The notes beneath the pieces are model-generated. The model ran no database searches. It was not told the origin of the DNA and saw nothing but the letters and a program-made list of their open reading frames with translations. The translations under genes were made by a program, and so were the position numbers. Positions 1 to 10,027 of a stretch of DNA of 64,000 nucleotides are shown here, one piece after another; within the stretch, counting starts at the first letter, position 1; each line of letters opens with the position of its first letter. The stretch is from contig NZ_CP050265.1 in NCBI RefSeq assembly GCF_011765465.1, positions 2,571,501 through 2,635,500 of the forward strand. The letters are read 5' to 3'. This DNA comes from Erythrobacter sp. Its GTDB lineage: Bacteria; Pseudomonadota; Alphaproteobacteria; Sphingomonadales; Sphingomonadaceae.

Positions 1-280
1 GAGCTTCGTGCGGCTTCGCACCGGCAATCCCGGCAGGCTCCCTCCGCCCATCGAGGACTACACCGACACCCTCCCCGCCCCGGCGCGCGCCATGCTGGAG
101 CACATCGGGCAGGCCGCCGCGGTCGGCACTCCGCGCGAGGTGCGCGAGAGCATCAACGCCTTCATCGCCCGCACCGGCGCGGACGAGATCATGCTGTGCG
201 GCGCGACATACGATGCGGACGCGCGGATCCGCTCGCTCGAAATGACGATGGAGGCGATGGAGGTCGAGCCCGCCGCCTGA
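1..280 (+). CDS. LLM-class flavin-dependent oxidoreductase, C-terminal part (cut by window start)
   Basis: The reading frame is open from the first bases and ends at TGA 278-280, so the gene begins outside the window. The roughly 92 visible residues contain the VRLRTGNPGRLPPP stretch followed by a helical tail (ARAMLEHIGQAAAVGTPREV) and an EIMLCGATYD strand. This is the usual end of bacterial luciferase-like (TIM-barrel, FMN/F420-dependent) monooxygenases, where the last strand and helix close the barrel and the conserved GTP-x-EV segment precedes it. The substrate cannot be told from the C-terminus alone. The gene is followed by 185 bp without a gene before the next start. Confidence 0.75.
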   Translation, partial: SFVRLRTGNPGRLPPPIEDYTDTLPAPARAMLEHIGQAAAVGTPREVRESINAFIARTGADEIMLCGATYDADARIRSLEMTMEAMEVEPAA

Positions 281-465
281 AGATTAACGGCAGACCTTGC
301 CCGGTGCGGGACGAAAGCCCCGCAACGCCCCGCAATCGTGCTTGCACCCGCCCCCGCAAAGCCTGTATCGGCGCGGCACGATAAAAACAGTCCGGCATAA
401 TAATATTGCGCCGCAACATGAGCCCCGCGGGCGCGCCCGGACCACGCGTGCAGGAGCAGCTGACA

Positions 466-3400
466 GTGGCCAATTCCCCCGCCGGAGCCGACCCCCAGAT
501 TTCATCGGACCTCGCAAACCTGCTGGCCGAGCGGCTCGGCGCGGCGATCCTGCCGGGCGACACGCCGCTGGAAGGCGAGGAACTGGCCGAGGCCGCCGCC
601 TTCCTGCTCGAAACCGCCGCCCACCGCGAGCCCGAGCGCGCGGCGATGGCGATCGAATCCGCCACCAATGGCCGCCGCCGGCTGCGCATCGCGCTGGTCA
701 ACGACGATATGCCTTTCCTCGTCGATTCGATCGCCGCCACCCTGACCGCGCAGGGCGTGAGCATCGACCGGCTGGTGCATCCGGTCATCCCGGTCACGCG
801 CGATGCCTCGGGCGATCTCACCGGGCTGGGCGGCGCGGAGACGGGGCGGAAGGAAAGTTTCGTCTATATCGAGACACCGCGGGTCGATGCGCGCCACCGC
901 CGCGACCTCCTCGCCGAACTGCGCCGCACGCTCGGCGACGTGCGCGCCGCGGTGACGGACTGGGGCGCGATGCAGGACGCGATGCGCGCCGATGCGGAAA
1001 GGATCGCGAGCGGCGAAAGCGGCAGCGGCCCCGCGCACGAGGAAGCGATCGACCTGCTCCACTGGCTCAACCAGGGGATGCTGACCCAGCTCGGCCACCT
1101 CCGCAGGAACCGCGACGGGAGCGAGGCCGACGCGCTCGGCATCTGCCGGGCGAGTGCGCGCGAGATCCTCGCCGATGCCTCCTACGAACGCGCCTTCGAC
1201 TGGTTCGATGAGGGCGACCGCGAGGGCGAGCCGCGCTCGCTGCTCGTCATCAAGGCCAACCGCCTGTCCACCGTCCACCGCCGCGTCCCGCTCGACCTGT
1301 TCATCGTCCCGCACCGGGTCGATGGAAGGACCGAGGCGCTCTCGATCCACGCGGGCGTGTGGACCAGCGCCGCGCTCGCCTCGCCGCCGCAGGAGGTGCC
1401 GATCCTGCGCGCCGCGCTCACGCGATTGACCGGCGAGCTCGGCTTCGATGCGAAGGGCCATGCCGGAAAGTCGCTGGTCCACGCCTTCACCACCCTGCCG
1501 CACGACCTGCTGGTCGCCTTCCGCCACGAGGAGATCGCCCGGCTCGCGACCGCGATGATGAGCCTGATGGACCGCCCGCGTCCGCGGCTGGTGCTGGTTC
1601 CCTCGCCGCTCGCCCGCCACGTCTTCGCCTTCGTCTGGCTGCCGCGCGACACGATCTCGACCGATGTGCGGATGCGCATCCAGGCGCTGCTGACGCAGGA
1701 GCCGGGGACCGCGCTGCTCGACTGGAGCCTCGAGATCGAAGGCAGCGACCTGGCCCTTTTGCAATTCCTGCTCGACACCCGCGCGAGCCGGGCCGCGCCC
1801 GATGCCGCCGCGATCGAGGCCAATCTCGAAGACCTCCTGCGCGGCTGGGGCGAGGCGGTCGAGACGCATCTCGCCGACGAGGAACCGGGCCGCGCGACCG
1901 CCATCGCGGCGCGCTATGCCCCCGCCTTCCCGCCCGGCTATCGCAGCGACTACGGCCCGGCCGAAGCCGCGCGCGACATCGCCCGCCTGCGCGCGCTCGC
2001 CGCCGCCGACCGCGAGGACGCCCCGCCACAGCGCGACGTGCGCCTCTACCGGCTGGAGACGGACCTGCCCGGCTCGCTGCGCCTCAAGATCTACTACACG
2101 CGCGGCCTGCTTGCCCTGTCGGACGCGGTTCCGGCGCTGGAGAATTTCGGCTTTCGCGTGGTGACCGAGATCCCGACCATGCTGGCGGGCGGCGCATTGG
2201 GCACGATCCACGATTTCACGCTCGACCTGCCCGAAGGCACGGACGCGGCGGACCTGCTCGCGCGGTGCGAGGCGATCGAGACGGCGATTGCCGAGGTCCT
2301 GAACGGCGGCGCGGAGGACGATGCGTTCAACCGGCTCGTGATGGGCACGGCGCTGTCCGCGCGCGAGGCGAACTGGCTGCGCGCGATCTATCGCTACCTG
2401 CGCCAGACCGGGATGGGCTTCACCATCTACACCGTGGTCGATGCGCTCGAAGCCGCGCCGGACGTGACGCGCGCGATGATCGACCTCTTCCTCGCCCGGC
2501 ACGATCCCGATTTCGAAGGGGACCGCGAGGCGGCCTGCAAGGCCGCCGAGCGCGCCTTCACCGCCGGCCTCGTCAAGGTCGCCGCGATCAACGACGACCG
2601 ACTGCTCAGGCTCTACCGCGCGGTGGTGGATGCGTGCCTCAGGACCAACGCCTTCGCTCCGGCGGCCGAAGAGGCGCTCGCCTTCAAGATCGATTCGGCG
2701 CGTGTTCCGAACCTGCCCAAGCCACTGCCGTGGCGCGAGGTGTTCGTCTATTCGCGCCGGGTCGAAGGCATCCACCTGCGCTCCGGCCCCGTCGCGCGCG
2801 GGGGGCTGCGCTGGTCCGACCGGCGCGACGACTTCCGCACCGAGATCCTCGGGCTGATGAAGGCGCAGAAGGTCAAGAACGCCGTGATCGTTCCCACGGG
2901 GGCGAAGGGCGGGTTCTATCCCAAGCAATTGCCCTCGCCCGCGACCGACCGCGAAGGCTGGGCGGCCGAGGGGCAGGCGAGCTACGAAATCTTCATCCGC
3001 ACGCTGCTGTCGATCACCGACAATATCGAGGACGGCGACGTGGTCCATCCGGCCGAGGTCGTCATCACCGACGGGGACGATCCCTATTTCGTCGTCGCCG
3101 CGGACAAGGGCACGGCGCGCTTTTCCGACGTCGCCAACTCCATCGCGCAGGGGCGCGATTTCTGGCTCGACGACGCCTTCGCGAGCGGAGGGTCGAACGG
3201 CTACGACCACAAGGCGATGGGCATCACCGCGCGCGGGGGCTGGGTTTCGGTCCAGCGGCACTTCCTCGAAATGGGGATCGACGTTCAGACCGAAAGCGTG
3301 CGCGTCGCGGGCTGCGGCGATATGTCGGGCGACGTGTTCGGCAACGGGATGCTGCTGTCGAAGGCGATTCTGCTGGTCGCCGCCTTCGACCACCGCCACA

Positions 3401-5199
3401 TCTTCCTCGATCCCGATCCCGACCCGGCGGCAAGCTGGGCCGAGCGCAAGCGTTTGTTCGACCTGCCGCGCTCGAGCTGGGACGATTATGACAAGGCGCT
3501 GATTTCCAGGGGCGGCGGGGTGTTCTCGCGCGACACCAAGCGGATCGAACTCTCGGACGAGGTGCGCGAAATGCTCGGGCTGGACGAAGCCGAGATCGAG
3601 CCCGACGCGCTCATTTCCGCGATCCTCAAGGCCGAGGTCGATCTCATCTGGTTCGGCGGGATCGGAACCTACATCAAGGCCGAACACGAAAACCACATCA
3701 CCGTCGGCGACCCGGCCAACGACGCGCTGCGGGTCGACGGGCGCGAGGTGCGCGCCAAGGTCATCGGCGAGGGCGCCAATCTCGGCGTGACGCAGGCCGG
3801 GCGGATCGAATACGCGCTCGACGGAGCGGGCGGGGCGGGCGGCCGCATCAACACCGACTTCATCGACAATTCCGCCGGGGTCGACTGCTCGGACAACGAG
3901 GTCAACATCAAGATCGCGCTCGCCGCGGCGATGAAATCGGGCCGCCTCACGCGCGAGGAGCGCAACGGCCTGCTGGTCGAAATGACCGAGGATGTCGCCG
4001 CCATCGTGCTCGAGGACAACCGGCTGCAGGCGCTCGCCCTGTCGGTCGCCGAGGCGGCGGGGCCGGGCCAGACCGCCTCCTACGTCCGCCTGATCGAACG
4101 ATTGGAGGAGATCGGCGATTTCGACCGCCGCACCCAGGGCCTCGCCGACAGCGAGACGCTGGTGCGCCGCGCCAGCGACGGGCAGGGCCTCACCCGCCCC
4201 GAACTCGCCGTGCTCCTGTCCTCGACCAAGCTCGCGCTGCAGGACGCGATCGAGGCGAGCGACCTGCCCGACGATCCCGCGCTCGAAGACACGCTCATCG
4301 CCATGTTCCCGCGCGCGATGCAGGAGCGTTTCGCCGACGAAATCCGCAGCCATCGCCTGCGCCGCGAGTTGATCGCGACCGAGATCGCCAACCGCATGGT
4401 CAACCGGCTCGGCCTGCTCGTCGCCTTCGAACTGGCCGAGGAAGAGGGCGCATCGCTCGCCGCGATCGCCAAGGCTTTCGTCGCGGTCGATGCGCTGTTC
4501 GATTGCAGCGCGCTGTGGGACCGTCTCGACACCGCCGACGTGACCGAAGCGACGCGGCTCAAGCTGTTCGACCGCACCGCCCATGCCCTGCGCGCGCAGA
4601 TGGCGGACCTGCTGCGCGCGGGCGCGGCGCGCCAGGCGGCGAGCGCGCTGGCGGCGGAGCTCGAACCCGGCATCCGCGAATTGACCGGGGCGACCGGCAC
4701 GGTGCTCGTGGGGGAAGCGCGCCAGCGCGCCGACCGAATGCGCGGCGAGCTCGAAGCGGCGGGCGTGCCCGAAGACCTCGCCACCGCGGTCGTCCACCTG
4801 TTCGCGATGGACGGCGCGGTCGGCCTTGCCCGCCTTGCGCGTGCGACCGAGATGCCGGTGCTGGGTCTGACCGAGGCGTTCACATCGCTCGGGATGCGTC
4901 TCGGGCTCGACTGGGCGCAGGGCAGCGCCGCGCTGATGGAGCCGTCCGACGTGTGGGAGCGGCTGCTGGTGGCGGGCCTCGCGCGCGACTTCCAGCAGAT
5001 GCGGCTCGATTTCCTGCGCCGCCTCGTGCGCCGCAAGGGCGGGGACATCGCCGCCGCGGTCGATGCCTGGGCGCAGGAGAACCAGGCCGCGATCCGCCGC
5101 TTCCGCTCGGTGGTCGAACGCGCGCAGGCGCATCCGCCCGTCTCCCCCGCCATCCTCGCCCAGATCGCGAGCCAGGCGCGCAACCTGCTCGGCCCCTAG
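466..5199 (+). CDS. gdhB: NAD-specific glutamate dehydrogenase, large (about 180 kDa) type
   Basis: This enzyme oxidatively deaminates L-glutamate to 2-oxoglutarate with NAD in the cytoplasm, feeding amino-acid carbon into the TCA cycle. The protein is about 1577 aa, the expected size for the large GDH family of proteobacteria. The N-terminal half carries the ACT-like regulatory modules typical of the family. The catalytic core begins near residue 770 with [18 protein letters not shown] and continues with [23 protein letters not shown] chose GTG 466 because AGGAG lies at 452-456 with 9-nt spacing. An in-frame ATG at 418 and TTG at 406 have no visible ribosome-binding site and would add only a low-complexity leader. 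A very long antisense frame here is a high-GC shadow. Confidence 0.95.
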   Translation: MANSPAGADPQISSDLANLLAERLGAAILPGDTPLEGEELAEAAAFLLETAAHREPERAAMAIESATNGRRRLRIALVNDDMPFLVDSIAATLTAQGVSIDRLVHPVIPVTRDASGDLTGLGGAETGRKESFVYIETPRVDARHRRDLLAELRRTLGDVRAAVTDWGAMQDAMRADAERIASGESGSGPAHEEAIDLLHWLNQGMLTQLGHLRRNRDGSEADALGICRASAREILADASYERAFDWFDEGDREGEPRSLLVIKANRLSTVHRRVPLDLFIVPHRVDGRTEALSIHAGVWTSAALASPPQEVPILRAALTRLTGELGFDAKGHAGKSLVHAFTTLPHDLLVAFRHEEIARLATAMMSLMDRPRPRLVLVPSPLARHVFAFVWLPRDTISTDVRMRIQALLTQEPGTALLDWSLEIEGSDLALLQFLLDTRASRAAPDAAAIEANLEDLLRGWGEAVETHLADEEPGRATAIAARYAPAFPPGYRSDYGPAEAARDIARLRALAAADREDAPPQRDVRLYRLETDLPGSLRLKIYYTRGLLALSDAVPALENFGFRVVTEIPTMLAGGALGTIHDFTLDLPEGTDAADLLARCEAIETAIAEVLNGGAEDDAFNRLVMGTALSAREANWLRAIYRYLRQTGMGFTIYTVVDALEAAPDVTRAMIDLFLARHDPDFEGDREAACKAAERAFTAGLVKVAAINDDRLLRLYRAVVDACLRTNAFAPAAEEALAFKIDSARVPNLPKPLPWREVFVYSRRVEGIHLRSGPVARGGLRWSDRRDDFRTEILGLMKAQKVKNAVIVPTGAKGGFYPKQLPSPATDREGWAAEGQASYEIFIRTLLSITDNIEDGDVVHPAEVVITDGDDPYFVVAADKGTARFSDVANSIAQGRDFWLDDAFASGGSNGYDHKAMGITARGGWVSVQRHFLEMGIDVQTESVRVAGCGDMSGDVFGNGMLLSKAILLVAAFDHRHIFLDPDPDPAASWAERKRLFDLPRSSWDDYDKALISRGGGVFSRDTKRIELSDEVREMLGLDEAEIEPDALISAILKAEVDLIWFGGIGTYIKAEHENHITVGDPANDALRVDGREVRAKVIGEGANLGVTQAGRIEYALDGAGGAGGRINTDFIDNSAGVDCSDNEVNIKIALAAAMKSGRLTREERNGLLVEMTEDVAAIVLEDNRLQALALSVAEAAGPGQTASYVRLIERLEEIGDFDRRTQGLADSETLVRRASDGQGLTRPELAVLLSSTKLALQDAIEASDLPDDPALEDTLIAMFPRAMQERFADEIRSHRLRRELIATEIANRMVNRLGLLVAFELAEEEGASLAAIAKAFVAVDALFDCSALWDRLDTADVTEATRLKLFDRTAHALRAQMADLLRAGAARQAASALAAELEPGIRELTGATGTVLVGEARQRADRMRGELEAAGVPEDLATAVVHLFAMDGAVGLARLARATEMPVLGLTEAFTSLGMRLGLDWAQGSAALMEPSDVWERLLVAGLARDFQQMRLDFLRRLVRRKGGDIAAAVDAWAQENQAAIRRFRSVVERAQAHPPVSPAILAQIASQARNLLGP

Positions 5200-5251
5200 G
5201 CGCGCCGCGCAAGGCTTGACGCGGAGGCCCATTTCGGGAACGCATCGCGCC

Positions 5252-6517
5252 ATGGACGGAGAGGAAAAGACGCCGACGAGCGTCCCCAAGAGCGCCGACG
5301 TGGTGATCGTCGGCACCGGGCATGGCGGCGCGCAGGCCGCGATCGCGCTGCGCCAGCAGGGCCACGAAGGCTCGATCCTGATGATCGGGCGCGACAGCTC
5401 GCCCCCTTACGAACGCCCCCCGCTGTCGAAGGAATACCTCGCCGGGGACAAGCCGTTCGAGCGGATCATGATCCGCCCGGAGAAGTTCTGGGCCGACAAG
5501 GGCATCGACCTCGCGCTCGGGCGCGGGGTGTCGGCGATCGACCCGATGCGGCACGAGGTGACGCTCTCGGACGGGACGAAAATCGGCTATCGCAAGCTGA
5601 TCTGGTCGGGCGGCGGCGATCCGCGCCGCCTGCCGTGCCCCGGCGCCGGGCTGAGAGGCGTGTTCTACATCCGCGACAAGCGCGATGCCGACGCGATGAT
5701 GGACGCGCTTGCTGACGGACCCAGGAAGGCTGTCGTGATCGGCGGCGGCTATATCGGGCTCGAAGCGGCCGCCGTGCTGCGCAAGCTCGGCTGCGAGGTC
5801 ACGCTGGTCGAGATGCAGAAGCGCCTGCTCGCGCGGGTGGCGGGCGAGGAGCTGTCGCGCTTCTATGCCGAGGAACACCGGCGGCAGGGCGTCGACGTGC
5901 GGCTCGAGGCCGGGGTCGAGGAAATCCTCGGCGAGGACGAGGGCCGCGTCACCGGCGTGCGGCTTGCGGGCGGCGAGGAAATATCCTGCGACATGGTGGT
6001 GGTCGGCGTCGGCATCGTGCCCGCGGTCGCCCCGCTGATCGCGGCAGGCGCGGCGGGCTCCAACGGAGTGGACGTTGATTTCTGCTGCCGCACGACGCTC
6101 GATGACATCTATGCCATCGGCGACTGCGCCGCTCACGCCAACCCCTTCGCGGACAGCGCGGTGATCCGATTGGAATCGGTCCAGAACGCGCACGACATGG
6201 CGAACACGGTCGCGCGCGCGATCATGGGGGAGAAAGAGCCCTACAACGCGCTGCCGTGGTTCTGGTCGAACCAGTACGATCTCAAACTGCAGACCGCCGG
6301 CCTCAGCCTCGGCTATGACGAGACCGTGCTGCGCGGCGACCCGGCGACGCGCAAGTTCACCGTGGTCTATCTGAAGGAGGGCAAGCCCATCGCCTTCGAC
6401 TGCGTCAACACGATGAAGGACTATGTGCAGGGGCGCAAACTGCTCGAACGCGGGGTCGAGAAGGTCGACCGCGACCTGCTGGCGGACCCCGAGGTGCCGC
6501 TCAAGGAGCTGATGTAA
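5252..6517 (+). CDS. FAD/NAD(P)H ferredoxin reductase, putidaredoxin-reductase type
   Basis: This is a 421-aa class I electron-transfer flavoprotein. It has an N-terminal FAD Rossmann motif [13 protein letters not shown] (G21-x-G-x-x-G), the [14 protein letters not shown] segment characteristic of putidaredoxin/rubredoxin reductases, and a second dinucleotide motif [12 protein letters not shown] near residue 163. A C-terminal FAD-contacting IYAIGDCA and the reductase tail [16 protein letters not shown] follow. By family it should pass electrons from NAD(P)H to a 2Fe-2S ferredoxin serving a P450 or a Rieske oxygenase. No ferredoxin gene is adjacent. A CYP153-type P450 lies about 3.5 kb downstream and is a plausible but unproven client. 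Its 3' end overlaps the convergent queG by 17 bp. Confidence 0.88.
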   Translation: MDGEEKTPTSVPKSADVVIVGTGHGGAQAAIALRQQGHEGSILMIGRDSSPPYERPPLSKEYLAGDKPFERIMIRPEKFWADKGIDLALGRGVSAIDPMRHEVTLSDGTKIGYRKLIWSGGGDPRRLPCPGAGLRGVFYIRDKRDADAMMDALADGPRKAVVIGGGYIGLEAAAVLRKLGCEVTLVEMQKRLLARVAGEELSRFYAEEHRRQGVDVRLEAGVEEILGEDEGRVTGVRLAGGEEISCDMVVVGVGIVPAVAPLIAAGAAGSNGVDVDFCCRTTLDDIYAIGDCAAHANPFADSAVIRLESVQNAHDMANTVARAIMGEKEPYNALPWFWSNQYDLKLQTAGLSLGYDETVLRGDPATRKFTVVYLKEGKPIAFDCVNTMKDYVQGRKLLERGVEKVDRDLLADPEVPLKELM

Positions 6518-7574
6518 GCCTCTCGAGCGCCCAGCGCGCGGCGTCCGCCACGACCGGGTCGGGATCGTCGGCCAGCGCCTCGCACGGCCCGACCAGCGCC
6601 GCATCGCCGCTGTTCCCTGCGGCGTAAAGGCAGTTCCGCACGAAGCGGTCGCGCCCGATCCGCTTGATCGGCGAACCCGAAAACAGCGCCCGGAATCCCG
6701 CATCGTCCAATGCCAGCAATTCGGCAAGGCGCGGGGCGACGAGTTCGGGGCGGGGGAGGAAGTCCTGCATCGCGGCGGCCCGCGAAGCGAACTTGTTCCA
6801 CGGACACACCGCAAGGCAATCGTCGCAGCCGTAGATGCGGTTGCCGAGCCCTGCGCGCAGGTCTTCGGGAACCGGCCCCTTGTGCTCGATCGTGAGGTAG
6901 GAAATGCAGCGCCGCGCATCGAGGCGGTAGGGCGCGGGGAAGGCGTCGGTCGGGCACACGTCGAGACAGGCACGGCACGAGCCGCAGGAATCGCGATGCG
7001 GCTCGGCCGGGGCGAGGTCCAAAGTCGTGTAGATCGCGCCGAGGAACAGCCAACTGCCGTGTTCGCGGCTGACGAGGTTCGTATGCTTGCCCTGCCAGCC
7101 GATCCCCGCCGCTTCGCCCAGCGGCTTTTCCATCACCGGCGCTGTGTCGACGAAGACCTTGACCTGCGCCCCCGGCTGCTCGGCCACCAGCCAGCGGGCG
7201 AGCGCCTTCAGCCGCTTCTTGACGACGTCGTGATAGTCCTTGCCCTGTGCATAGACCGAGATGCGCGCGTGGTCGCCCACCTCCTCCAGCGCGAAGGGAT
7301 CGTGCGCGGGCGCGTAGCTCATGCCCAATGCGATGACGCTGCGCGCTGCGGCCCACAGCCCCTGCGGCGAGCGGCGGTGGGCAAGGCGCGTCTCCATCCA
7401 TTCCATCGAGCCATGGTGGCCCTCGCCCAGCCATTGCTCGAGCCGCTCGGCCCTCACCGGGTCCTCCGCCGCGCTGGCGATACCACAGGCGACGAAGCCG
7501 AGTTCGCGCGCCTTTCGGGCGATGCGGTCCTCCAGCGAAGCCTCCCCGGATATGCCTGACGGCGCATTAACCAT
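6501..7574 (-). CDS. queG: Epoxyqueuosine reductase QueG
   Basis: QueG performs the last step of queuosine synthesis, reducing epoxyqueuosine in the wobble position of GUN tRNAs with a cobalamin and two 4Fe-4S clusters. The 357-aa protein has the N-terminal QueG domain ([20 protein letters not shown]), a ferredoxin-like [16 protein letters not shown] motif, and a second [11 protein letters not shown] cluster motif. The C-terminus is a HEAT-like helical tail. I chose ATG 7574 over the in-frame GTG 7586 because GGGAG lies upstream at workable spacing. The gene is convergent with, and overlaps by 17 bp, the preceding ferredoxin reductase. No other queuosine genes are in view. Confidence 0.93.
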   Translation of the reverse strand: MVNAPSGISGEASLEDRIARKARELGFVACGIASAAEDPVRAERLEQWLGEGHHGSMEWMETRLAHRRSPQGLWAAARSVIALGMSYAPAHDPFALEEVGDHARISVYAQGKDYHDVVKKRLKALARWLVAEQPGAQVKVFVDTAPVMEKPLGEAAGIGWQGKHTNLVSREHGSWLFLGAIYTTLDLAPAEPHRDSCGSCRACLDVCPTDAFPAPYRLDARRCISYLTIEHKGPVPEDLRAGLGNRIYGCDDCLAVCPWNKFASRAAAMQDFLPRPELVAPRLAELLALDDAGFRALFSGSPIKRIGRDRFVRNCLYAAGNSGDAALVGPCEALADDPDPVVADAARWALERLTSAP

Positions 7575-7620
7575 GTTTGGGGTCACTCCCGTTTAGTCTC
7601 GCGCGTTAACCGTCTCCCCC

Positions 7621-8628
7621 ATGGATATGGCGGTAGGCGAACTGAAGGCGGCGGGCAAATACGCCGCGCAGGGCAAGGAGCGCCCGCTCGCGATCGAGGC
7701 GCGCGGGTTGGTCAAGAGCTTCGACGGAACGCGCGCGGTCGACGGGGTGGACCTCGCCGTGCCCGAAGGCGCGATCTACGGCGTGCTCGGCCCCAATGGC
7801 GCGGGCAAGACGACGACGCTCAGGATGCTGCTCGGCATCATCGACCCCGACGAAGGCGTGCGCCGCGTGTTCGGGCACGACCGCCCGCACGACATCGGCC
7901 GGCTGATCGGCTACCTTCCCGAAGAGCGCGGGCTTTATCCGGCGATGAAAGCGGTCGAGGCGATCGCCTTCATGGGCGCGCTGCGCGGGCTCCCGCTCGC
8001 CGAGGGGCGCAGGCGGGCGGTGGAGCTGCTCGAACGCCACGACCTCACCCACGCCGCGGGCCGCACGATCCGCCAGCTGTCGAAAGGCATGGCGCAGACG
8101 GTGCAATTGCTCGGCACCTTGGTGCACCGCCCGCGTCTCGTCGTGCTGGACGAGCCGTTTTCGGGCCTCGACGCGATCAACCAGGGCAAGCTCGAAGTGC
8201 TGATCCGCAGCCTTGCCGACGACGGGGTGACGGTGATCTTCTCCACCCACGTCATCCACCACGCAGAGCGCCTGTGCGAAGGCGTCGCGATCATCGCCGG
8301 GGGCAAGGTCCCCTATGCCGGCAGCGTCGAGGCCGCGCGCGATCGCATCCCGGCGCAGGTCCGGCTCGAAACCCGCGCCCGCGAAGGGCGCTGGATGGAG
8401 GCGCTCCCGCCCGAGACGCGGCGGGTGGGCGATTTCTTCCACTTCCCGCTGCCCGAAAGCGGCATCGAGCCCCTGCTGCGCCGCCTGATCGAAGGCGAGG
8501 CGGGCATTCTCTCGCTCTCGATCGAGCGCGCCGGGCTGCACGATGCCTTCGTGAGCATCGCGGGCGAGGCCGCCGCGCGGCAATTGGAAGCCGACAATGA
8601 TATGGCCGGGGAGGGAGCCGCGCGATGA
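7621..8628 (+). CDS. ABC transporter ATP-binding protein, NatA-like
   Basis: This 335-aa ATPase has Walker A GPNGAGKTTT (about residue 59), the signature LSKGMAQ (unusual for LSGG, but found in NatA/CcmA-type exporters), and Walker B RLVVLDEPFSGLD followed by the H-loop STHVIHH. The C-terminal 100 residues form the extension seen in NatA (sodium/multidrug export) subunits. It starts at ATG 7621, divergent from queG with a 46-bp gap that must hold both promoters. Its end overlaps the next gene by ATGA, showing translational coupling with the permease. The substrate is not predictable. Confidence 0.9.
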   Translation: MDMAVGELKAAGKYAAQGKERPLAIEARGLVKSFDGTRAVDGVDLAVPEGAIYGVLGPNGAGKTTTLRMLLGIIDPDEGVRRVFGHDRPHDIGRLIGYLPEERGLYPAMKAVEAIAFMGALRGLPLAEGRRRAVELLERHDLTHAAGRTIRQLSKGMAQTVQLLGTLVHRPRLVVLDEPFSGLDAINQGKLEVLIRSLADDGVTVIFSTHVIHHAERLCEGVAIIAGGKVPYAGSVEAARDRIPAQVRLETRAREGRWMEALPPETRRVGDFFHFPLPESGIEPLLRRLIEGEAGILSLSIERAGLHDAFVSIAGEAAARQLEADNDMAGEGAAR

Positions 8629-9908
8629 ACCCCGACATGAACGCGAAATCGCGCCTTTCCAGCCTCGAAGCCGCCTGGGTCATCGCCCGGCGCGATTTTC
8701 TGGCGGTGCTGTTCAGCCGCGCCTTCCTGTTCTTCCTTCTCGGCCCGCTCTTCCCGGTGATCGTCGGCGGGCTTGCGGGCAGCATCGGCAGCACGGTCCA
8801 GCGCGAGGCGGTGAGCACCGAGATCGGGCTTGCCATGAGCGAGGCCGACAACGCCGCGATGATCGCCGCGCGCGATACGCTGCGCCCGCAATTGGGGCGC
8901 GCGCTGCCCGCTTTCGCCGAGGTTCCCGAAGCGCGCGAGGCGGGGTTCGACCCGCAGGCTTTCCTCGAAGCGCGGCGCGCGAACTACGCCGCGATCCTTG
9001 CCGGGACGCCGGACGCGCCGCGCCTCGTCGGGACCGAGGCGCAGGTGGCGCGCTGGCAGGGGCCGGTCGGCCTCATCGCCGCTAGCGCCACCGGGGCCGC
9101 GCCCGCCGCCTTCCCCGAGGTGCGGACCGAATTCGTCGCCACCAGCGGCGCGTCCGAGCGGTCCAACCGGATTCGCACCGCGCAGGCCGCGCAGATGCTC
9201 CTCTTCCTCCTCACCATGCTGCTCGCAGGCATGGTGCTGTCGAATCTCGTCGAGGAAAAGGCGAACAAGATCATCGAGATCCTCGCCGCCGCGATCCCGA
9301 TGGACGCGGTCTTCATGGGCAAGCTCTTCGCCATGCTCGGCGTGTCCTTCGTCGGGATTTCGGTGTGGGGCATGGTCGGCTGGGGCCTGTGGAGCCTCGG
9401 CGGCGATGCCGTCACCGCCGCGATGGGGAGCGACCCCTCGGACCTGCCCGCCCCAGCGGTCGGCTGGACGCTGTTCGTCGTGCTGGGCGTCGCCTATTTC
9501 GCGATGGCCTACCTCCTTCTGGGCGCGCTTTTCCTGACCATCGGCGCGATGGCGAACACGGTGCGCGAGGTGCAGACGCTGTCCATGCCGGTCACCATGA
9601 TGCAGCTGATGGTGTTCTTCCTCGCCGCCTACACGATCACCCAGCCCGGCTCCGCGCTCGAACGCGCCGCGATTCTCTTCCCGCTCTCCTCGCCCTTCGC
9701 CATGCTGGCGCGCGCCGCGCTCGACGAGACGCTGTGGACTCACGCCGCCGCGCTCGCGTGGCAGGGGCTTGCCGTGCTGGCGCTGGTCAGGGGCGGGTCG
9801 ATCCTGTTTCGCAAGCGGGTGATGAAATCGGGCGGAGCGGGCCGCGAAAAGCGCCGCCGCCTGTTCGCGCGGCGCGCCCCGGAACCCGCCGCCGAGCCCG
9901 CCGAATAG
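8625..9908 (+). CDS. ABC-2 type transporter permease, NatB-like
   Basis: This 427-aa membrane subunit pairs with the ATPase just upstream (ATGA overlap, with GGAGG about 9 nt before the start). It has an N-terminal transmembrane helix after WVIARRDFLAVLFSRAF and a long periplasmic domain to about residue 180. A bundle of hydrophobic helices follows, starting with MLLFLLTMLLAGMVLSNLVEEKANKIIEIL, the ABC-2/NatB signature region. Several more helices follow, then a basic cytoplasmic tail rich in arginine. The topology, with one helix, a large loop and then the bundle, is that of NatB/YhaP-type permeases. Together the two genes form a complete exporter of unknown substrate. Confidence 0.88.
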   Translation: MNPDMNAKSRLSSLEAAWVIARRDFLAVLFSRAFLFFLLGPLFPVIVGGLAGSIGSTVQREAVSTEIGLAMSEADNAAMIAARDTLRPQLGRALPAFAEVPEAREAGFDPQAFLEARRANYAAILAGTPDAPRLVGTEAQVARWQGPVGLIAASATGAAPAAFPEVRTEFVATSGASERSNRIRTAQAAQMLLFLLTMLLAGMVLSNLVEEKANKIIEILAAAIPMDAVFMGKLFAMLGVSFVGISVWGMVGWGLWSLGGDAVTAAMGSDPSDLPAPAVGWTLFVVLGVAYFAMAYLLLGALFLTIGAMANTVREVQTLSMPVTMMQLMVFFLAAYTITQPGSALERAAILFPLSSPFAMLARAALDETLWTHAAALAWQGLAVLALVRGGSILFRKRVMKSGGAGREKRRRLFARRAPEPAAEPAE

Positions 9909-9929
9909 GTAGCGGATCGAAACTCACTA

Positions 9930-9945
9930 TTGACACCGCTGTAAG
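9930..9945. promoter_or_regulatory. Imperfect palindrome overlapping a possible -35 box upstream of the P450
   Basis: The bases TTGACACCGCTGTAAG are imperfectly palindromic (10 of 16 positions agree with their reverse complement) and begin with a consensus-like TTGACA. The match at the expected -10 position is poor. The position, about 90 bp before the CYP153 start, fits an operator for a TetR-type repressor, but this is inference only and no such regulator gene is adjacent. Confidence 0.3.
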
Positions 9946-10027
9946 TTAAGGCAGGATGTCACGCGGACGGGAGCGGATTCCCTCAAGATGCGATAACGCA
10001 CGGCCGCTCCCACGAGGAGAGAGAGCC

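Noticed and set aside
406..465. Upstream starts TTG 406 and ATG 418 for the glutamate dehydrogenase
   Set aside because: No ribosome-binding site is visible for either, while GTG 466 has AGGAG at proper spacing; the added residues look non-native.
502..5316. A 1604-aa open frame on the minus strand opposite the glutamate dehydrogenase gene
   Set aside because: Its sequence is Arg/Gly/Ala/Asp-rich without folds or motifs and mirrors the codon periodicity of the real gene. High-GC genes routinely create such shadows.
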